Shown: piece after piece, positions 9,128 to 19,092 of the stretch
Numbering within the stretch: the stretch's first letter is position 1
Layout: each line of letters opens with the position of its first letter
NCBI GenBank assembly: GCA_021464525.1
Contig: JADRCO010001146.1
Span: forward strand, 1-22,079
Reading direction: 5' to 3'
Length of the DNA stretch: 22,079 bases
Source of the DNA: Rhizophagus sp. LPA8_4_AMF
Lineage: Eukaryota; Glomeromycota; Glomeromycetes; Glomerales; Glomeraceae
Program-made: the position numbers and the translations under genes
Notes under the pieces: model-generated
Told to the model about the DNA's origin: nothing
The model's database searches: none
The model's input: the letters and a program-made list of their open reading frames with translations, nothing else

Positions 9128-10317
9128 TCAACAATACTTCCAAAAGGTAATATGAATAGGAAAGTTCTTAGTTAAACCTTTCTTAGGATAACAATCTGCA
9201 TCTCCCGTATACGGATTTTCATAAATAATGTTAATATGATTTAGGTATCGGCAACCATTAATAATCGATTCTATTATTCTTTCCCTATCATATGTAATTT
9301 TGGCAGAAAGACCAAGAAGATTTGGACATAAATCTGCCACTGCTGAATTTAATGCGTGGCCATTCCGTTGGATATGTAACATTTTTAGATTTTTGCCATT
9401 ATTTTCCAAGAACTTTATTAATAAATCGTCCCCTGGACATTCACATTTGATTACCAAAATTTGTAGTTGTGGAAATATAGCATGTTGTAATTCTTTAAAA
9501 CTTTCATAAGAATCTTTACTATAAAATGTCAATTTAAGTTCTTGTAAATTTATTAATCTAGGAATACATGGTAATAGCTTTTGGTGAAGTCTTCTCCCTC
9601 CACGAATACTTATTGAAATCAAACTATTAGGAATACTTTCTGCTAAGGTTTTTAATCCTCTCGGATTTATATGAGTGGAAGATCGAATCAATCGCAAACA
9701 CTTTAAATTTTGTTGAGCGGAAATTAAATCTGACAATCCATCCGACAAAGTAGTATTGAATAATATTTCTAACTTTTGTATATTATGACATATTTGAGAT
9801 AACTGATAAAAATATCTGAATAAACCTGTAATTCAGAAATATTCTTTAAACAGTCTCTCGCTCCGAGGTATGATGTAAAAAGTGTGATTTGACTTGATGG
9901 AACCAAAAGGTTTAATTCTTTTAAAGAATAAATTTGGCTCATAAATAATTTCAATATTTCTCGTGTAACTATAACTATACTATCATCTAAATTTTGAATC
10001 AAAGTAGGTCTCTGTTCTTTAAGAAATCGCTCAATATGGTAACTAACTCCACTCATGTTTAAAAATTTACAAAATGACGCATAATTAATCATTGGATTTG
10101 GAGCTGAAATTAGAATTCCATTATGTTTCAAGATTCCTCTTGATTCATTCGGAAGGCAAGCGATTAAAGTTTTATAATTTATAATGTTTCTCCAGTAAAT
10201 CCTAACGGTTGCTTTACACCAATGTCGATTTACTAATAAGCATGATTTTAAAGTACGTAAATCATGTACAAAATATTCAAGAATTTCGTTCATACAATCA
10301 AAAGGAAGTTGTACCAT
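9128..10317 (-). pseudogene. F-box/LRR-like protein, subfamily B copy 2, frameshifted
   Basis: The first frame (10317 to 9769, 182 codons) starts MVQLPFDCMNEILEYF and has the F-box signature LKSCLLVNRHWCKATV and IYWRN. It ends in unrelated residues after YSDIF. The correct continuation, FYQLSQICHNIQKLEIL, is in the -1 frame from about 9810 and runs on through LSDGLSDLISAQQNLKCL to 9128. The intact sister reads SPKLFYNLSQICHNLQ at this point, so four residues plus one base are missing, consistent with a 13-bp deletion. Leucine-rich repeats remain clear (LRLIRSS, LISISIRGG, LQELKLTF, LKMLHIQRN, LCPNLLGLSAK). No ATG sits at the start of the second part. It is probably a recent pseudogene, since no other stop is seen; an assembly error is possible but less likely for 13 bp. 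Confidence 0.8.
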
Positions 10318-10437
10318 TTTTTAAACTTAGCAATGTAATGAATGAGAAAACCGAGAAATAATTCGTACAATACTTATAACATTTCTAATGGTGTAACCAA
10401 ATATTGTAAATGTAACTGTGACTGCCAGTCAAACGCT

Positions 10438-10659
10438 TTACTTGGCTGACCGACTAAAAACCTGATTCAAACATTGTGTGATTGTATGAGATATTCCATT
10501 CAAATGTTTTAAATCAAGTACAATCAATATCTTACACCTTTGCTTCATATTATTGTTATAAACCTTCAAATCTTTGTTGCTATTATCGCCATTGTTACCA
10601 TTTCCATTATCGTGAAACATAAATGTCTTCCTTGTAATGAAGATCTTAGACAAATTCAT
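10438..10659 (-). CDS. Small hypothetical ORF, weak support
   Basis: A 73-codon ATG-started frame with a short N/G/D-rich stretch (HDNGNGNNGDNSNKD) followed by KILIVLDLKHLNG. It lies 120 bp upstream of the subfamily B pseudogene on the same strand. I recognise no domain. Asparagine-rich stretches arise easily in this genome, so it may be a chance ORF. Confidence 0.2.
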   Translation of the reverse strand: MNLSKIFITRKTFMFHDNGNGNNGDNSNKDLKVYNNNMKQRCKILIVLDLKHLNGISHTITQCLNQVFSRSAK

Positions 10660-11940
10660 TTTTATTTTTTTACAAAGCCGAAACCAGTTTCAGAAATGAA
10701 AAATTCATTTTAATTTAAAACAACATTTTTGTTATTATTTAATGTTTTTGGTGAAATTAAAGGGAACATCGCATGAAACTAGTACTAAAGCTACTTGAAT
10801 ATTTTTCCCGTTTTGGCACACAAATGTTCGATTAAATTAAAGTAATTATCTTATAATAAATTCAAATAACATAATTTTATTATATCGAATATTGTATTTT
10901 ATTTTTTTTTCTCTACGTATATGACTGCGTACCTATTTTTTATATAAAATTTTTTTGAATCGTGTCTGGGCTTGTGAGCATTTTTAGTCTCTAGTAGCGC
11001 TTATTATGTGATTTTCTTATATGAAATTAATAACTGTTTACTTTTTATATTAATTATCTTTTTGTCCTTAAAATAAAAAATAATAATAATAAATAATAAA
11101 TAATTTATTGACTGTTAAATGAGATACCATATATGGATGGCTATTGATCCACATAACGGGTATTATTGTACATCATTTTGAAACTTGATTCCAATTCATT
11201 ATCAAATTTATTTGTTGTTTAAAAAAGAAAATGGTTCAGGATCCTAGTGCATGGAATTGGGTTGGATAAACAAAATCGGAATTTGGTTTACCAAACCCAA
11301 TAAGGTATTGAAACTAAAAAATCGGATAATTTGTTGGTCATTTGATTCTGAATTCTGAAAAATCCGGTATTCATAATTCCGGTTCTTATGTTTACAATTT
11401 TATAGAAGCTACTCTAATTTTTGACGTAATTGTTCGATCCTATATGAAATTATGGCGTGAAAAAAATACAGATCTGTTGAATAGACTATAATTTCGGTCA
11501 ATATTAATAATTAATTCTGGTAGTTCCAGCCTAAATTAGCCGTACCGGATACTGGATAAAATCGGATAAAACGGTTACAAGGTCGAAACACTAATTTTGA
11601 AGATTATGTTTTATTGATCGTAGTGAATTAAGAATTTATTCAGTACATCATGATGCTTTGATAGACCGTTATTTGAAAATCTTGAATTTTTAGAGAAATA
11701 TTAATCGAAATATATACATATATATCAAACAGGAACTTGATTCTGATTACGAGAGATCGGAAAAAGTTTTTGACATTTTTTATGAAAAGGTGAAAATTTT
11801 TAGTAAATGTTTTTCACGCAGTTACTTCATTTAATTTTTATTTAATACTTTAAAGATGTATATTCAAATAAGTTATATATTGCCAATGTTTGCAATAACG
11901 ATCAAGTAAGGAAATAAAAAAATTTTATGAGAGTATGTAT
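10660..11940. other. Long spacer with decayed, unidentifiable sequence
   Basis: No intact gene. 11224-11600 is slightly richer in ATCGGAT and CCGG-type words, with a TAGTG...CACTA pair of ends (11245 and 11593) but no target duplication. 11601-11834 has one plus frame with a single internal TAG (CFIDRSELRIYS... and KQELDSDYERSEKVFDIF), which may be a further coding relic. Confidence 0.35.
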
Positions 11941-12428
11941 TAGGGATGGCACAAGATTTAAAACAGATGTTTTGAAAACAGTTTTTTATTTTTTTTGTTT
12001 TAAAAACATTGATCTGCATGATTATTGTAATAATATTGCGTAATCAATAAACAACCTTTTTGTATTTTAAGCAACCTTTAGTGATCTCTTTTGCAAAACA
12101 ACCTTTTTAAAATTAAAAAAATTCAAAAGGAAATTAATGAAGACGATTGGTTTGAAAGTGATAAAAACTAAATAAATTTATTGAAATGACGAAAATTTAA
12201 ATAATTTCATTGAAAATATAATAAAGTATCGAAAATATTAACAAAAAGTGTTTGTAAATGATGAAAAAAAATAAATTTTATTGGAATTTGACATATATTA
12301 TAAAACAAAATGCTTAAATTTTTATTGCAATCATGTATTACGTAGTAAAGGCTAGTAAAGTGCTTTATGTTTTAAAATATGTTTTAAAATGCCAAAATTG
12401 TTTTAAAACATGGTTTTTGTCATCCCTA
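11941..12428. mobile_element. AT-rich hAT-type MITE
   Basis: A 488-bp element. It starts TAGGGATGGCACAAG and its right end, reverse-complemented, starts TAGGGATGACAAAAA. Both ends then run into TTTAAAACA. The flanking 8-mers GTATGTAT (11933-11940) and GTTTGTAC (12429-12436) agree at six of eight positions, fitting an aged 8-bp target duplication. TAGGGATG ends with 8-bp duplication are typical of hAT elements. Inside, one plus frame reads KEINEDDWFESDKN before a stop, perhaps a leftover of a transposase C-terminus (guess). It is a different family from the GC-rich MITE at 7533. Confidence 0.7.
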
Positions 12429-12581
12429 GTTTGTACATTTATGATATGAATTTAAAGAAAATAAAGACTATTTTATCTAAATCCGTAACCACTTGACAAT
12501 ATTTTAGGTTCGTAAATCATAAGTTTATTTTTCTGAATTTACATAATGCAAGAAAAATTAAAATTAAAGCACTAGAGAAGA

Positions 12582-12781
12582 AATGGAAGACCGAAGACCA
12601 TATCCTAGTATATTCGTCATAGTAAATCTATTCTACTCAAAAATACTTCTAATAAAATATCGGTGCAACTCCATAATTCAGCTATTTTCAAAACACTTAC
12701 CTTGCAAATATCGGATATAAAGAAGGTTGTCAAGCTATTATTGATAATACTGATGAACGTATTGATTTTTTAACTAAATAA
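12582..12781 (+). pseudogene. Coding relic, C-terminal end of an unrecognised protein
   Basis: One plus frame reads NGRPKTIS, a TAG at 12606-12608, then YIRHSKSILLKN and KISVQLHNSAIFKTL. A frameshift follows, and the next frame reads ANIGYKEGCQAIIDNT then DERIDFLTK and a TAA at 12779-12781. The residue mix, with several charged and G/C/H positions, is unlike random AT-rich translation. The closing block looks like a natural protein C-terminus. I do not recognise the family. It lies 150 bp beyond the AT-rich MITE and may be host or transposon derived. Confidence 0.35.
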
Positions 12782-13539
12782 GCAAGTTTTAAATTTTTAA
12801 TTTATTAAATTTGTGCAATAATTTTAAAATAATAAGCGAATTTGTAATTCCAAGGCTTTTAATTCCCCTGTATATGAAATTTATACGATTAATTCTATGT
12901 GAGAGAAATTTCTTACTATATATGACAGTGTGCTGAATGTCTGTGTTACTAATATCAGAAAGTATATTGAAATAATAATATTAGTATACTACTACATAAT
13001 AATATTCTGGTTTGAGTTCACATCGATAACTGAATACTAAAGGCAATGATAGGTTTACTTCAAAAAGTTTGTAACTCAATATAAAAATAAAGAAAAATAG
13101 TTACAAAAATGCGAAAAATTTTTACATTCGTACCAATTTAACCAATTTATAAGCGCTAAGCCTAGTATAAGCTTATAAAAACTAATTTAAACATTTTGAT
13201 TTTTCGGCATGAGAATTTTTTTTTTACTAAATGTTATAATTGTACTCTTTCCCAGCGGCTTTAAAAGTTTATAATTATAAAACTTGGGAAAAACTTAATA
13301 ACTTCCTTTACTATCACTGATCATAAAAAGAAATCTAAATTATACGATCGTCCGCGACTTTTTTATTGATAATTTTTTAGAAGAGTCTATTCAAATTAAA
13401 ATCACATACATAAGTCCTCGTTATAAAAGCTAAATTTCGTGTGATATTACCGATTTTAAGTTGTGTTTAAAAAAAAGAAAACAAATAAATAAAATAAAAA
13501 TACGTCAAAATAACTAAAATCAACAACTGTAAATGATAA
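12782..13539. other. 3' flank of the BTB-TLDc gene, no gene seen
   Basis: AT-rich spacer. No domain, RNA gene or clear repeat; only short local palindromes. Confidence 0.5.
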
Positions 13540-15024
13540 TTATCTTATAATTTGAAATACTTCATATTCTTCCATAAAAAATATATCAGTAGTATCTCTG
13601 ATTTGTTTTTTGTAATACCATTTAACACATTTACCACTGGTTCCATGTATTTTAAGATCACCAAACGCACCGAACGATGGACCAAAAGCATTATCGTTAA
13701 CTATAGCATATTCTTCATTTTCTATGCGACTTAAAATATAACTTTCAAAGGTATGACTATTTTTAAAAGAAAATATGAAACTATCTTTAGTAATGCTATA
13801 AGATTTATCAGATTTCCATTCAATTGGATTATATCCACCAAGAATTTCTTTACTATTTTTCACTTTAATTATTGTCACGGTGTGAGAAAGATTATCACAG
13901 GTTTCATGAAATTTTTTAGCTGTAAATCCATCCCGAGTTCCACGAAGTAACAATTTGAAGTTGTATGTATTTTTTGTCTCATCCGAATTTTCTAATCTAT
14001 CGATCCATTTTGAGATTAATTCAGCATGATGAATTGTGATAATTTTGGAATCAATATTTATTTTCTTAATAGTAATACGAGGTTTTAATTTTTTAATTGA
14101 TTGGTTATTGGGATTCAAAAAATATTTTAATAATTCTTTAAATAATTCTTTTGGTAAAACTTTATTATAAGGTAACACTTTGTCTGAAAATTCTTTAGAA
14201 GTTAAATTATAGAATCGAATCTGCGGAACGCAATGTTGTAAAGTATTTTTCAAAGCATTAGAATCTTCTTTTGAAAAATTTATAGGGTCAGAAGGAAGTT
14301 CTGGATTTTTAGCAAGTCCCCATCTAAGCACATGTTCCCATACTTGAACTTCGTTCATTTTAAGATTATCACTTTGAATAAGTGAAACCAAAAATTTTTC
14401 TGAAATCGAAGAGAAATTTAGAGATTTGAATATCTTAACTGGTTCTTTTGACGTTAAATCAATACAAAATTTTTGAAGTTCCAAGAAAGAATCGTTCTTA
14501 AAACTTGTTTTACATATAAAATCAAAATTTTGTTCCATCCAATTTGTCTTAGTTTCAATCAAAAAGGATTGTAAATAAGTAATTAATTCTTTAAGTCCAA
14601 GTTCACTTCCAGCAAATAAGATTTTAATTATATCCGAAGTATCATATTTCTCTAAAGAAATTTTTCCACTATAGATATATCTAAAATAAAAAGCGTAAAC
14701 CTTCAAATATTTTTTATGACCGTCATTTTGTCAATTTAAATTTAATTCTTATCTCCTTAACTCTTACCTTAATATTATTTGAAAAATTTCAGGTAAAATA
14801 TTTGGTAATTTTATATGTACCAAAGTTCCATCATTTTTCTTTTTATTGGTTGATAAAATTCTTCGTAAATAAGTAGAACGATAATGTAAGATAACCATAT
14901 GAGCACGAAATATCTTTATATAAGGATCATTACCAACTTCAATAGTAACATCATAATATTCTTCATCATTTAAAATATCAAGTAAATTTTGCGATAATTT
15001 CGTTAAAAATTTATTATTATTCAT
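13540..15024 (-). CDS. BTB-BACK-TLDc domain protein, two exons
   Basis: Exon 1 is 15024-14768 and exon 2 is 14680-13540, giving 465 residues. Joining them restores IFQIILR-YIYSGKISLEKYD, the usual end of a BTB domain. BTB covers about residues 8-120 (YYDVTIEVG, IFRAHMVILHYRS, YLRRILS). BACK follows at about 125-235 (FSSISEKFLVSLIQSD, VQVWEHVLRWG). TLDc fills about 285-465 (FKLLLRGTRDGFTAKKFHE, ILGGYNPIEWKS, FGAFGDLKI, and a final EYEVFQI). BTB-BACK proteins normally recruit targets to cullin-3 ubiquitin ligases; TLDc is linked to oxidative stress and V-ATPase regulation in other eukaryotes. Such BTB-TLDc genes are greatly expanded in Glomeromycotina. All domains look complete, with no stop. 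The first ATG fits the family start. Confidence 0.9.
14681..14767 (-). other. 87-nt GT-AG intron of the BTB-TLDc gene
   Basis: The donor is AG|GTAAGAG and the acceptor is TTTTATTTTAG|ATATATC on the minus strand. Splicing merges AG+A into an arginine codon and restores the BTB reading; without it, exon 1 stops at 14766-14764. Phase 2. Confidence 0.85.
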
Positions 15025-15047
15025 GATTTAATGAATTTAAAAAAGAA

Positions 15048-15170
15048 ATGAAAAGGATAAGGATCAACAATTTTGTTAAATTGTTAGCCTTATATATAAT
15101 TGCCGTTGCAGCACAAATACATGCATCGGATAATATGCTTGATAGTTTGTGTTACTCAAGAAAATATTAA
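15048..15170 (+). CDS. Short ORF with a signal peptide, possible small secreted protein
   Basis: A 40-codon ATG frame. It has a basic start (MKRIRINNFVK), a hydrophobic core (LLALYIIAVAA) and a cleavage-like site (QIHA|SDN), leaving a mature part of only SDNMLDSLCYSRKY. The core and cleavage site use GCC and GCA alanine codons, unusual in this AT-rich spacer. A frame shifted by one base (from an ATG at 15121) continues for 51 codons to 15276, with NIKGTQNENDIIADHEF, so the secreted product may have been longer before a frameshift or may be spliced. Only 23 bp separate its ATG from that of the divergent BTB gene, so it overlaps that gene's 5' untranslated region. It could be a chance ORF. Confidence 0.3.
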   Translation: MKRIRINNFVKLLALYIIAVAAQIHASDNMLDSLCYSRKY

Positions 15171-15276
15171 AGGTACACAAAATGAAAATGACATTATTGC
15201 AGATCATGAATTTCTAAAAATTTCATCGGGGAATATGTATAAAGTTTCTCAATATAATTTCATTCTTTTCCGTTAA

Positions 15277-16161
15277 AATGTTATTACAGTATCCGTATTA
15301 TCGCTTTCTAACGTCAACTTCCGGTATTATGCTGAATATAAACTTAATGAGATGTGAAGAAAATTAAATGTTCTTAATAAAATAAAATTAAATTAGAGAT
15401 TAATAAAACAAATCGTACGAATACCTACGCACTATTTGCTCTTACGATTTTACAAATCATCAATCATTTATTAATTTATTTTAGTATTTTGTTCTACGAA
15501 CAAGTAACGACAACCTTGATAACATTAATTTAGTTATATTATTATTGCTTGTGATAAAGGAACGAAATTTATAATCCAAATATTATCATGAAATATAAAA
15601 GGATTTTTGCGAAAATTAAATTAATAAAATACAGTTTACCAAGAAAATAATGTGGAAAATACATAACTCGATAAAACCAAAACGTACTGTACAATTATAA
15701 GGTTAAAGTTACTAGCCATGTCAAGAAGTTCAATAAGAACTTTCTTCGAATGGTAAAATATCAAATCTGGTGTTATTTGGTTGTAAAGGCCGAAATTAAA
15801 TGATATTTTAAGCAATAATAAAGGTTACTATGACTTATTGTTGGGTCTATTTATTTGAAATGAATCATTAGTTTATCGATTTATTTATGGATTATATAAT
15901 AAAGACTTGTAAAAATTTAGACGAGTGGAATTAATGATATGATCAATCCATCCATGAAATACTACACCGAATTCTGATATTTTTAAAATGGTAAATATAT
16001 TGTAAACTTTATAAATTTAATTTTAACGCATTGAAAGTATTTACTCAAAACTTCATTTATGTTATTGCTTAATCTTGTTTGTGGTTTGATTTGTTTACAA
16101 ATACAAGATAATTAAATTAACCATCCTTTAATTATTATACAATAGTATCGGAGCTTATTTT
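15277..16161. other. AT-rich spacer, no gene seen
   Basis: Between the BTB gene's upstream side and the 3' end of the F-box pseudogene. I see no domain-bearing frame, RNA gene or repeat of note. Confidence 0.5.
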
Positions 16162-17413
16162 TTAGGTCCATTCAAAATCTTCATTAGGATTATTTTCAAA
16201 GTTATATTTCTTAATTATACTTTTTTTCGATCTTTATATATTTGAAATAGACCTTCCAATTATAGCTGAAATCGGTTTGTCGCCCAATGCATTTATGTTC
16301 TGTTGAAATTATTTGTAATAACATAGGATGTCTATCTTTCCAATTATCTATTTTATCTATTTTAAAGCTTTCAATTCATGTTGCCAAATAGAAGAAATAT
16401 TAGAAATTTTAAACTTAAACAAACTAATTGGCGAAGAATTTGCCAATGTTTCGAATAATTTATATATCCCAATCAATAAAACAACCATGTCAGATATATA
16501 TCAACAACTTGTAATCCAATTAAAGATTGACAATTGATTAATAAATTTTCAAAAATTAAAGTATTACTATTAAGTAAAGACAATTAACAAAGTTTTGGAC
16601 AATTTTGGGAAATTGTTTGCAGAAGCCTCCCATCATCAACATCTTGATAAAAAATATTGATTTCAATGAGATTTCCTTTTCTATTTTTAATTAAAATTAT
16701 CAAATCTGATGAGTTTTTAGAAATCTTTAAAGAGGTAAAGATACTTTTTCCAAATCATTCCAATCTGTATAATCATATCATGAATTTGTTTTATATAAAC
16801 TTATTAAATTTACAAAATTCGAAAGAAAATTTGTGATAGGTTATATTAAAGCTTAATTTTTTTAATTGAAACACTCGTTCCTTCCAAAATATTGCTATTG
16901 ATACTATCATTACAATGAAAGTATTCAAGTTTTGAAAGGCAATATTCGGTTCCTGAAATTTGACAAGGTAATCCTGGAATAGGTTCAATACAAAACAAAG
17001 TTGTATTTATATTAAATATATTTAACATTTCATTTCTTATAATGTAAATTTTGGATTTTTCAATATTTTTATCCTCTACAAAATCGCTCATCATAATTTC
17101 TAAATAGTTTTGAATCTAAAATGATTCAAAAAACTAATATAATAATTAGTAATACACAGTTGTTTATAAATTTTTGTAATAAGATCAATTCCTTGATTTT
17201 TCTTATTATCTCATAACTTTTCTGAACATATGATATATAAAATTTATGTGCGTCGCCGCCGTTTTTAATGTTATTAATAAGACTTTTCCATAAAATTAGC
17301 ACTGTCACTTTACACTAAGTTTTATTAACTAAAAATCATGAATAAATAGACTTGTTATCATCTTGCAGTTCTTTCATTATTAGGAAAATCAAGTATTTGT
17401 TGAGCTTAGACAT
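16162..17413 (-). pseudogene. F-box/LRR-like protein, subfamily A copy 2, heavily decayed
   Basis: The ATG at 17413 opens MSKLNKYLIFLIMKELQDD. The F-box then has TGA at codon 26 (17336-17338) in place of the cysteine of YSCLLVNK and TAG at codon 33 (17315-17317) in place of the tryptophan of KTWC. A frameshift follows inside GIDLITKIY. Later blocks still match the family: ISGTEYCLSKLEYFHC with SNILEG (about 16850-16990), QNCPKL followed by a stop, ENLLINCQSLIGLQVV, KLFETLANSSPISLFKFK and the end SIIKKYNFENNP before TAA at 16162-16164. Much of the central repeat region is lost or unreadable. With stops and shifts throughout its length, it is clearly dead and older than the two frameshifted copies. 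Its gene order matches copy 1. Confidence 0.85.
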
Positions 17414-18832
17414 TTTTTTTAAAAGCAAAGAAAATTCCGAATATCTACACCGTTATTGGCAGAATGTAGTAGTAGTTCTGTAATTCGGCGCAGAGACGCA
17501 GAGATCACGCGGTAGTGGAATTATTCGGAAAGATTTGTTTAGATCCGGTTTAAGTTTCGGCAACAAATTTATCCGAAGGGTCACTGGGTTGCGGTAATAA
17601 AGATTACGTGTTGTTCGTAGGTTAAGGCTTATTTTAGAATCTTGATAAAGATTTTAATATATCAGGGAGTACAAATGCCGAACTCACTCAAAAGTGCGAA
17701 ATTTTTTTTATGAAATATTATTAGTTATCTATATTAATTTTTATTTTGGGCTGACTGTTTTTAGTTAAACGTATAGTTATGATTTTTTTTTAACTGCTCT
17801 GGTTAATTTAACGTAAATTTAACTTAAATTTTTAGGAGTTTCCTTTTTTTGTTTTAACATGAACTAGTAGTTAGGTAAAATTGGTGTTATTATTTGTATT
17901 TTCGCAAGTATAAACTGTTAAAGTAAAATGTTTTGCTTTGATTTAATATGTGTTTAACAATAAAAAATGTCATTTTATTTTTTGCATAGATAAAAAAACT
18001 TCGGAAATAAAAAGAAAAAATATCTAATTTACAAAATAATATCAACTGTAATTATCAGTGAAAAATTATTCTTTAATAATTTATTTGATTGAAAAATAAA
18101 TTTCAAAATTAATGCAAATACCTTTACCTTTATTCTAATCCAAAACTTTTGGGTGAAGGAATTAGAAACCTGCAGGATTTTCTAATCTAAACCACAAATT
18201 AATAGTTTGGAAGAAACGTTAGTTTATTTCAGGGCTCATACCATATATATCCCTATAAGAATTTTAATAAAAAAAAATAAAATAAAATAAATAAAGGACA
18301 TTCATTTATTTTATAAATAAATTCTAATAGGATTCAGCATGTAAAAGAGTAGCAAAGTAAAATAATGTAGTAGAACATTCACAATAGGTAGTACCTTTCG
18401 TAAATCGGGTCTGGTTATCTGGCTGGAAACTATCGCAAAATGTGACCATGTATGGAATGCTTCCAATTCTTTAATTACAAATATCTAAATAGTAAAAATC
18501 TAACAAATATTAAGTAATAAAAAAAAATGGTTTCTCACTTTCTCATGGTTAAGGTTTACTGATTTTATTTATAAATTTTTAAAAAAAGGCATACTCTCAT
18601 GATGGAAAAAAAGTTTTAAAGAAAGGATAAAATTAATGTGAGAAAGAATTATTAAGCGTGAGAAAAAAAGAAAATAAATAAATATGTGAATATTTTTTTT
18701 TTTTTAATATTTTCCTTCTTTTATCTTTGCTTTTTTTTATAATTAACAAAGTATACTATAAATTATTTTTTATGGTGGGATCATATGAATCATGAGTCAG
18801 CAAACTTAGTTAATTTAAATATTAAATATCAG
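17414..18832. other. Long spacer upstream of two divergent F-box loci
   Basis: The 17440-17640 part is richer in GC, with the direct repeat GCAGAGA near 17501, and may be the old promoter of the dead copy. The rest is AT-rich. An imperfect palindrome lies at 18161-18186. From about 18620 the sequence resembles 21520-21640, so the duplicated unit of the plus-strand F-box pair begins near there. Confidence 0.4.
18161..18186. repeat. Palindrome centred on CCTGCAGG
   Basis: ATTAGAAACCTG is followed by its reverse complement with one extra base (CAGGATTTTCTAAT). Nearby TTCTAATC copies extend the symmetry. It may be a cruciform or a decayed element end. Confidence 0.4.
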
Positions 18833-18994
18833 CCTCGAATTAACCTGTTACAGATAAACACGTGCATCATCAATTTTTTATAATTACAAATTATTTTAAA
18901 ATCTTCACATGTAACCTCGAATTAACCTGTTACAGATAAACACGTCATCATCAATTTTTTTAATTACAAATTATTTTGAATCTTCACATGTAAC
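18833..18994. repeat. Tandem 80-bp duplication upstream of an F-box gene
   Basis: Copy 1 (18833-18914) and copy 2 (18915-18994) abut exactly. Both start CCTCGAATTAACCTGTTACA, followed by GATAAACACG, then CATCATCAATTTTTT, AATTACAAATTATTTT and CTTCACATGTAAC. Copy 1 has CACGTG where copy 2 has CACGTC through loss of one base. The next gene copy has the same block only once, at about 21650-21720. It lies 100-260 bp upstream of the ATG at 19093, so it may hold promoter elements. Confidence 0.85.
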
Positions 18995-19092
18995 TTAGTC
19001 ATATACGTAGAATTAAATAATTGATTTGATCTTCGTAATTATGATAAACCAAAATTCTAAGTTATAGTTCTTTCTTCCCACATTTATCTAAA

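Noticed and set aside
11420-11440. GTTCGATCC as a tRNA T-loop
   Set aside because: The flanking bases do not pair into a T-stem and no A or B box arrangement or acceptor stem could be found.
11245-11593. Possible third hAT-like element with TAGTG...CACTA ends
   Set aside because: Only five terminal bases match, flanking 8-mers (CAGGATCC and ATTTTGAA) do not agree, and internal similarity is direct rather than inverted.
11601-11834. Plus frame with a single internal TAG
   Set aside because: It reads somewhat like protein, but has no recognisable motif and is short; mentioned only under the spacer.
15090-15099. TATA-like run as promoter of the BTB-TLDc gene
   Set aside because: TATATATAAGG is at a plausible distance from the ATG, but the sequence is AT-rich throughout and the run lies inside the signal-peptide ORF.
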